A DNA stretch of 36,831 nt from a virus: positions 1 through 36,831 of the IMG/VR virus record IMGVR_UViG_3300019776_000933, one strand, 5' to 3'. Position numbers and translations under genes: made by a program. The notes below the pieces were generated by a model, which saw only the letters and a list, made by a program, of their open reading frames with translations, made no database searches and was not told the DNA's origin. Below, one piece after another: positions 32,113 to 36,831 of this stretch (positions within the stretch are counted from its first letter, which is position 1; every line of letters starts with the position of its first letter).

Positions 32113-34476
32113 TCAGAGTGTATTCAGCAGTTCTAAATTCGTTTTTTCAATCAGGGTGACATATTCAGGGAAAGCACCGGGTGCAAAACGGTCGCCAGAA
32201 ACGATAAACAAACGCGTAAATTCAAGCGCATGTAGCCGTTCAGCAACTTGTGCTCCATTGATATCAACACCCACACCAAAATTATTGTCGATACAGATTG
32301 GCGTGTCTTTGGCGTATTTTTCGCATTCGCCTAAAAATACTGTTGGGTCAGGATAGTGCGTGACTACTTTGCTGTCGGCGAACCGGAACATAAGGGAATC
32401 AGCAAAAACTTGATTGTCGTCCAACAAAACAAGGGGCGCTTTCTGTACGGCTGGCTTCTCATTTGGGGGAGACGCTGGAGAGATAACTTGAATTGGCGTG
32501 TCAGGCCCGATGTGTTTAGGCAACATAGAGTTACTCGTATCACTCAATGCGCTCTCGTTGATAAAAAGAATCGGAATAATGGACGCCATTTGCTTCGGCA
32601 ATATTTTAATTCCCAACCGGTCAATTTCCTCCCTGATTTTTAAATTGGAATAATAGCTAGTTACCAACCTGGCGCGTTTTATTCCGCTCTCTTTCACTAC
32701 TTCCAAGCCATTTCTTCTTTGCTGCAGTAATTCGTAATCACTGAGAAACACAACGAGATCTTTTTGTTCTTGGCTTAGTTTGGCCAGAAAATCCAGCGCT
32801 GCCTGCCCCTGTGTGAAATGATGTATCTCTAAGCTTGGGTACGACATCAGCAGTGAAGCAAATCGTAAATCCCATGCTGTGTGAATGGATTCATCGTCAT
32901 CCAGTATGACGATAATATTGTCAGGAATAAGGTGAATATCTTGTGCAATCCAGCTTGATGCAGCAATTCGTGGAAAAGTGAGTTGGATGGACGTGCCTTT
33001 GCCTGAAACTGACTGCACATCCATAGTTCCCTGATTGTACTCAAGGGTATCCCACACCTGCTGTAACCCTAATCCATGTCCATTTTCTTTACCCTCAGTA
33101 AAACTCTGACGGTTCTGCATTTTTTCTACCATGGCAGCAGTCATGCCCTTACCATTATCCTGAATTTTCACCACAACGGCGTTGGTATCAACCGTTAAAT
33201 GGATTGTGACCTTACCACTAATGCTACTGCCTTCCAATGCGTCAACCGCATTGTTAATCAGGTTTGACATAGCCCTCCTGAATTCTGTTGGCTGCATTTT
33301 AATAAAGGCAAAGTGGGCATCTGTGGCGATAGCAGTTTTAAGCGTAACCGGACAATTACGGTATTGCATTTTCTTTTCGCTTAATAGCTGTATTAATAGG
33401 TCGGAAACCAACAAGTGTTGACGTGACTCAACTTCAGATGTATCGGGGTTTTGTTTATGGTAGTTACTCAACAAGTTATTAGCGATGTCTAAAATACCCT
33501 CTGCTGCTCTGTTTAACAATGTTCGTTTATTTTCAGGGAGTTCGCCGCACATCGGTATCATCATTTTTAGTGAGGCTAAGGGAGAATTAATGTCATGTGC
33601 TACTTTGCGAGCAAGTTGGGCAAATTTTTCTTGTTCTTGCAGAGTGACTTTTTGGCGCTCACTTTCTAATCGAAGACGTTCGGCCTCCTTTTGGGCTTTG
33701 ATATCGAGCGATGTACCGATTGTGCCTATTATGTTACCTTGACTATCGATTAACTGGTTTTTGACGGTCCAATATATGTCTTCTGATCCATTTGCGGTAG
33801 TAATCTTCTCTTCTCCCGTATAGCGACCATTATTAATAACATTATTATCGATTTCCATTAATTTAACAGCGTTAGCCTTCCAGATAAGATCGGCATCTGT
33901 TTTGCCAATAATTTGGCTTCTATCGCTTAATCCGGCCATATTTATCACATATTTATTACAACCTAAATAGTGCCCTTCTTTATCCTTCCAATAGATGCTC
34001 GCATTAACAAGATCTATTATCTGTGTCATTTGATGTTCTTTTTCTGCGACAATCTGGTCCTTGAAAATGTTCATCTTATAGATAGTATCTTGCGGTATTG
34101 GCTTTGGTGATTCGGTTAAAAAACCAAGTATGCCAATCACCTTCCCGTTTTTATCTGCTAATCTAGATTTTATTAAAGCAAAAAAAAATTTCTCATCAGA
34201 AATTGTCTTAGATATTTCAATTGCACACTCGCCATTTTTTAATGCAAGCTGATCGCTTTCGACCCATTGAACGTTACCCACCTCAAGAGGATCCCATAAT
34301 TCAGCATCTGTTTTTCCAATGATATGCTCCTGGTTTTCTAACCCAAGCAGTTTTAACAGATATTGATTGCACCCTAAATATCGACCATCATTATCTTTCC
34401 AATAAACAGGATTTTTGATGAGTCTGATAATATTGTAGAAAGCATCACTATCCTTTATTATTAATTCGCTAAGCAC
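32113..34476 (-). CDS. PAS-PAS hybrid histidine kinase with two receiver domains
   Basis: 787 aa from the GTG at 34476, chosen because CGGAG lies 6 bases upstream; a GTG at 34560 would overlap the NRPS gene and has no ribosome site. Domains: two PAS domains with repeated motifs (NPVYWKDNDGRYLGCNQYLL and ASIYWKDKEGHYLGCNKYV), a HisKA with ARKVAHDINSPLASLK (phospho-acceptor His), an HATPase with NLINNAVDAL, IQDNGKGM and GLGL, a receiver domain (ILDDDESIHTA, LSDYELLQQRRNGLEV) and a second, more divergent receiver (LLDDNQVFADS, CIDNNFGVGVD). No transmembrane segment is seen, so it is probably a soluble sensor, the PAS domains binding a small ligand or cofactor. It follows the NRPS gene by 46 bases and precedes the response regulator. 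Confidence 0.93.
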   Translation of the reverse strand: MLSELIIKDSDAFYNIIRLIKNPVYWKDNDGRYLGCNQYLLKLLGLENQEHIIGKTDAELWDPLEVGNVQWVESDQLALKNGECAIEISKTISDEKFFFALIKSRLADKNGKVIGILGFLTESPKPIPQDTIYKMNIFKDQIVAEKEHQMTQIIDLVNASIYWKDKEGHYLGCNKYVINMAGLSDRSQIIGKTDADLIWKANAVKLMEIDNNVINNGRYTGEEKITTANGSEDIYWTVKNQLIDSQGNIIGTIGTSLDIKAQKEAERLRLESERQKVTLQEQEKFAQLARKVAHDINSPLASLKMMIPMCGELPENKRTLLNRAAEGILDIANNLLSNYHKQNPDTSEVESRQHLLVSDLLIQLLSEKKMQYRNCPVTLKTAIATDAHFAFIKMQPTEFRRAMSNLINNAVDALEGSSISGKVTIHLTVDTNAVVVKIQDNGKGMTAAMVEKMQNRQSFTEGKENGHGLGLQQVWDTLEYNQGTMDVQSVSGKGTSIQLTFPRIAASSWIAQDIHLIPDNIIVILDDDESIHTAWDLRFASLLMSYPSLEIHHFTQGQAALDFLAKLSQEQKDLVVFLSDYELLQQRRNGLEVVKESGIKRARLVTSYYSNLKIREEIDRLGIKILPKQMASIIPILFINESALSDTSNSMLPKHIGPDTPIQVISPASPPNEKPAVQKAPLVLLDDNQVFADSLMFRFADSKVVTHYPDPTVFLGECEKYAKDTPICIDNNFGVGVDINGAQVAERLHALEFTRLFIVSGDRFAPGAFPEYVTLIEKTNLELLNTL

Positions 34477-34522
34477 TTTATTCTCCGGTGGGTTGCCATT
34501 TGCAATAGATGAAGTATTTTTT

Positions 34523-36831
34523 TCAATGCAGAGTATTGACTGAAAAACCCAATAATTCACTTAATTTTTCAATGCTGTTATATTTATAAATATCGCGGAT
34601 TTTAATATTTGTTGCAAAAAAGTTATTTAATTTGCTTATTAATATAATACCCAAAAGGCTATTCCCGCCCATATCAAAAAAGCTATCCTTGATACTAACT
34701 GAATTGGCAGATAATCCCAAAAGTTCCGCAAAAATTCTTTGAAACTCTTTCTCTTGCTTAGTGCGGGGGCCACAATAACTTTCAGCAACTAAAAAATCAG
34801 GCTCAGGCAATGCTTTACGATCAAGTTTGCCGCTTGGGGTTTGAGGTAATTTTTTCAAAGGTATCAGATACGTGGGCACCATATAACTAGGCAATTTACT
34901 GTGCAACCATGTCTTTATTTCTTCGTTCTTTTTATCTTTAATTAGCCTTATATTCATTAATGGATTATTTGCATAACCGCAGAGAGGTAATCGCCTTTTT
35001 TCATCATAATTAATCACCACTTTGTTGTGATTACCTTTTCCCCGACCAGAGCCTACTATGTTTAACATCATTGGCGACTCTAAGGACAAATAAAATTGAG
35101 ATTCGAAACCATACTTCTTTAACAATTGTTCAATCTGCGGTATGGACAAAATTTCTTCGATTTCTTTGTTACTTATTGTTATGTCATTGCCATATATCTT
35201 TTCGCACTCAATATATTCTCTAACTATTTTTTTATTTGGATATTGAAAAGTAATTATTTGAGACGAATTTTTTGATACATACTCCTCTATATTTTTAATT
35301 TCAATAAAGTCTGTTGAATCAATATTATTAAAGGATGTGTGGTCACCACCAATATGCAAAACGACATCGTATCGATAAAGATTCATTTCATTAGTAGCTA
35401 CGCCCATTTTAGGAAGTAGTTCAATGTGAGAAATTCGAGGATTATTATTTTTGAGATGTAGAAAATAATCAGGGGATACTACGAGTTCCTTTTCATTGTT
35501 TTCAAGGAAATTAATTTTTTGAGAACTAATCTGATGCTTTTTGAATTTCAAAATAGAGTAGTGGAAACAATTAAGCAATCTATAATCGCGCACATCACCG
35601 ATAAAAATTTTTCCTGATGAAGCCATATTTTCTATCAGATTATTTACAGTTATTTCTAAATAATCTAGAGTTGGAAAATACTGAACAACAGAATTTAAAA
35701 TTCCGGTCATGTATTTTTCTTTCAGTGAAGCGAAAGGTAAATTTTTTGCGTCAGCTTTTATGACCGTGACTTTGTTTTGATAATTCAAACGTTGACTAAT
35801 CTCATTCGTATATTGAATGGCCTGTTCTGAAAAATCAGTTGCATAATAATGCTGGCAGTGATCGATCAGATTGAAGAGCAACATGCCGGTGCCGCTACCG
35901 ATTTCTAATATGCGTTCTGGATCTAAATTTAGAATCTTTTTAATTGTATCGAGTTTCCACTCATTCATTTCCTCTTTTGAAATGGCTTCGCCGGTGTAAG
36001 AGCTCTTCCAGCCAGTGATATTTTCTTTGTAATCTTGGGTCTCTAATTCATCGTACTCAGATTCATACAAGTTTTCCCAATTTTTAACATGAGCTTTTTC
36101 ATCACATTTGGTAAGATCGAAATCAGGTACGTAGTATCCGATTAAATATTTATTGATGCTCGGACTAGGTGAACCATTTCCTTTTGGTTCTTGTACCAAA
36201 ACAACACTTTGTTTTACATAAGGATGACTATTTAAAATATTTTCAATTTCTGTTAGCTCTACCCTGAAACCATTAATTTTGATCTGCGCATCATAACGGC
36301 CTATATATTCCAAGTCCCCGCATGGTAACCAACGAACGAGGTCTCCTGTTTTATACAATCTTGAATAGTCTCTATTCTCGGCTTCATTAATGGATTGAAA
36401 TTTATTTGATATGAATTTTTGTTCTGTGGTATCTAAGTTATTGAAATAACCTCTGGCAGCCCCTACACCTGATAAGTATAACTCCCCAATTGCACCAATT
36501 GGAACCGGGTTATCGTTTCTGTCTAAAACAAGTGCTTTGGTATTGAATATTGGACGGCCAATGTTATTGATATTTTTTATACCGGCTCTTTTTTGAGTGG
36601 AATAAATAGTAAATTCTGTCGGGCCATAAGTATTGTAAAGTTTGGTTTTGGCAGACCAGAACGTCCCAGTGGATTGTGCGCAGGGTTCTCCTATAAAAAT
36701 AAGAACGTTTAGTGCTGGGTAGTTTATTTTTGGCAAAATGGATAAAACAGCAGTTGGTAAGTAAACCACGCCAATAGCATGATTAAGTAGGTAATCTGAT
36801 AGTTTATTTATATCTTTTCTTTCGGAGCCCA
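34523..36831 (-). CDS. NRPS terminal module, partial: A domain with embedded methyltransferase, then T
   Basis: The gene is open to the right edge, so its 5' end is missing. Visible from the N-terminal side: adenylation motifs A5 (NTYGPTE), A6 (GELYLSGVGAARGYFN), A7 (YKTGDL), A8 (GRYDAQIKINGFRVELTEIE). An inserted methyltransferase of about 350 residues follows (WKSSYTGEAISKEEMNEW, SAM motif LEIGSGTGM, end HIELLPKMGVATNEMNLYRY). Then the A10 motif (PQTPSGKLDRKALPEPD) and a carrier domain with the phosphopantetheine Ser in DMGGNSL. MT inside an A domain between A8 and A10 marks N-methylated amino-acid incorporation. No condensation or thioesterase domain follows; the protein ends shortly after the carrier, so the chain must pass to another protein or be released by a separate enzyme. 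The DNA is clearly AT-richer than the prophage. Confidence 0.93.
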   Translation of the reverse strand, partial: GSERKDINKLSDYLLNHAIGVVYLPTAVLSILPKINYPALNVLIFIGEPCAQSTGTFWSAKTKLYNTYGPTEFTIYSTQKRAGIKNINNIGRPIFNTKALVLDRNDNPVPIGAIGELYLSGVGAARGYFNNLDTTEQKFISNKFQSINEAENRDYSRLYKTGDLVRWLPCGDLEYIGRYDAQIKINGFRVELTEIENILNSHPYVKQSVVLVQEPKGNGSPSPSINKYLIGYYVPDFDLTKCDEKAHVKNWENLYESEYDELETQDYKENITGWKSSYTGEAISKEEMNEWKLDTIKKILNLDPERILEIGSGTGMLLFNLIDHCQHYYATDFSEQAIQYTNEISQRLNYQNKVTVIKADAKNLPFASLKEKYMTGILNSVVQYFPTLDYLEITVNNLIENMASSGKIFIGDVRDYRLLNCFHYSILKFKKHQISSQKINFLENNEKELVVSPDYFLHLKNNNPRISHIELLPKMGVATNEMNLYRYDVVLHIGGDHTSFNNIDSTDFIEIKNIEEYVSKNSSQIITFQYPNKKIVREYIECEKIYGNDITISNKEIEEILSIPQIEQLLKKYGFESQFYLSLESPMMLNIVGSGRGKGNHNKVVINYDEKRRLPLCGYANNPLMNIRLIKDKKNEEIKTWLHSKLPSYMVPTYLIPLKKLPQTPSGKLDRKALPEPDFLVAESYCGPRTKQEKEFQRIFAELLGLSANSVSIKDSFFDMGGNSLLGIILISKLNNFFATNIKIRDIYKYNSIEKLSELLGFSVNTLH

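Noticed and set aside
1-36831. CRISPR arrays, insertion sequences and rRNA
   Set aside because: No regularly spaced identical repeats, no transposase-like protein and no rRNA signatures were seen on either strand.

Overview
The window is almost entirely a lambda/HK97-type siphovirus prophage lying on the minus strand of a proteobacterial chromosome. On its right it is followed by a two-component regulatory pair and the 3' end of a nonribosomal peptide synthetase (NRPS). The H-NS-like protein has the C-terminal TWTGRGKQPKWV-type motif usual in beta-proteobacteria, and the repressor-like protein resembles those of Burkholderiales prophages. A CesT-like type III secretion chaperone, a putative effector and an F-box-like protein suggest that the host lives with eukaryotes and has a type III secretion system (T3SS). 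The species cannot be named from the sequence alone. The NRPS end looks clearly more AT-rich than the phage structural genes.

Reading the minus strand from right to left gives the phage order. A short repressor-like gene on the plus strand (30111-30560) faces a divergent early operon: an O-like replication initiator with iteron-like repeats inside it, a P-like replication protein, a small protein in the Q antiterminator position, an H-NS-like protein and an HNH nuclease. Next come small and large terminase, portal, prohead protease, major capsid, connector and head-closure proteins, tail terminator, tail tube, the G/GT chaperones (with a clear -1 frameshift signal), tape measure, and M, L, K, I and J. 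Two small tail-tip proteins follow, then a two-gene holin region, an M15 endolysin, the spanins Rz and embedded Rz1, and a D12 adenine methylase. The left end is a putative effector/chaperone pair abutting a 3' half of tRNA-Ala(GGC), the likely attachment site.

Several cargo (moron) genes break this order: an F-box-like gene between K and I; a small plus-strand gene between K and L; two plus-strand genes, a 130-aa unknown and a zinc-ribbon RES-domain protein, between the tape measure and GT; and the effector/chaperone pair at the end. A relic of a second tape-measure 5' end lies between the two plus-strand genes, a recombination scar showing that this spot has been used for cargo exchange. 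Factor-independent terminators punctuate the late operon, several of them just upstream of start codons, which suggests that late expression depends on antitermination.

No integrase, excisionase or peptidase-type CI repressor is visible, and no second tRNA-Ala copy is seen at the right end. The prophage has therefore either lost its integration module or extends or is rearranged in a way this window does not show. From about 31.3 kb the genes are ordinary chromosomal or island genes: a LuxR-type response regulator, a PAS-PAS hybrid histidine kinase, and an NRPS terminal module (A domain with embedded methyltransferase, then a carrier domain) that runs off the right edge.
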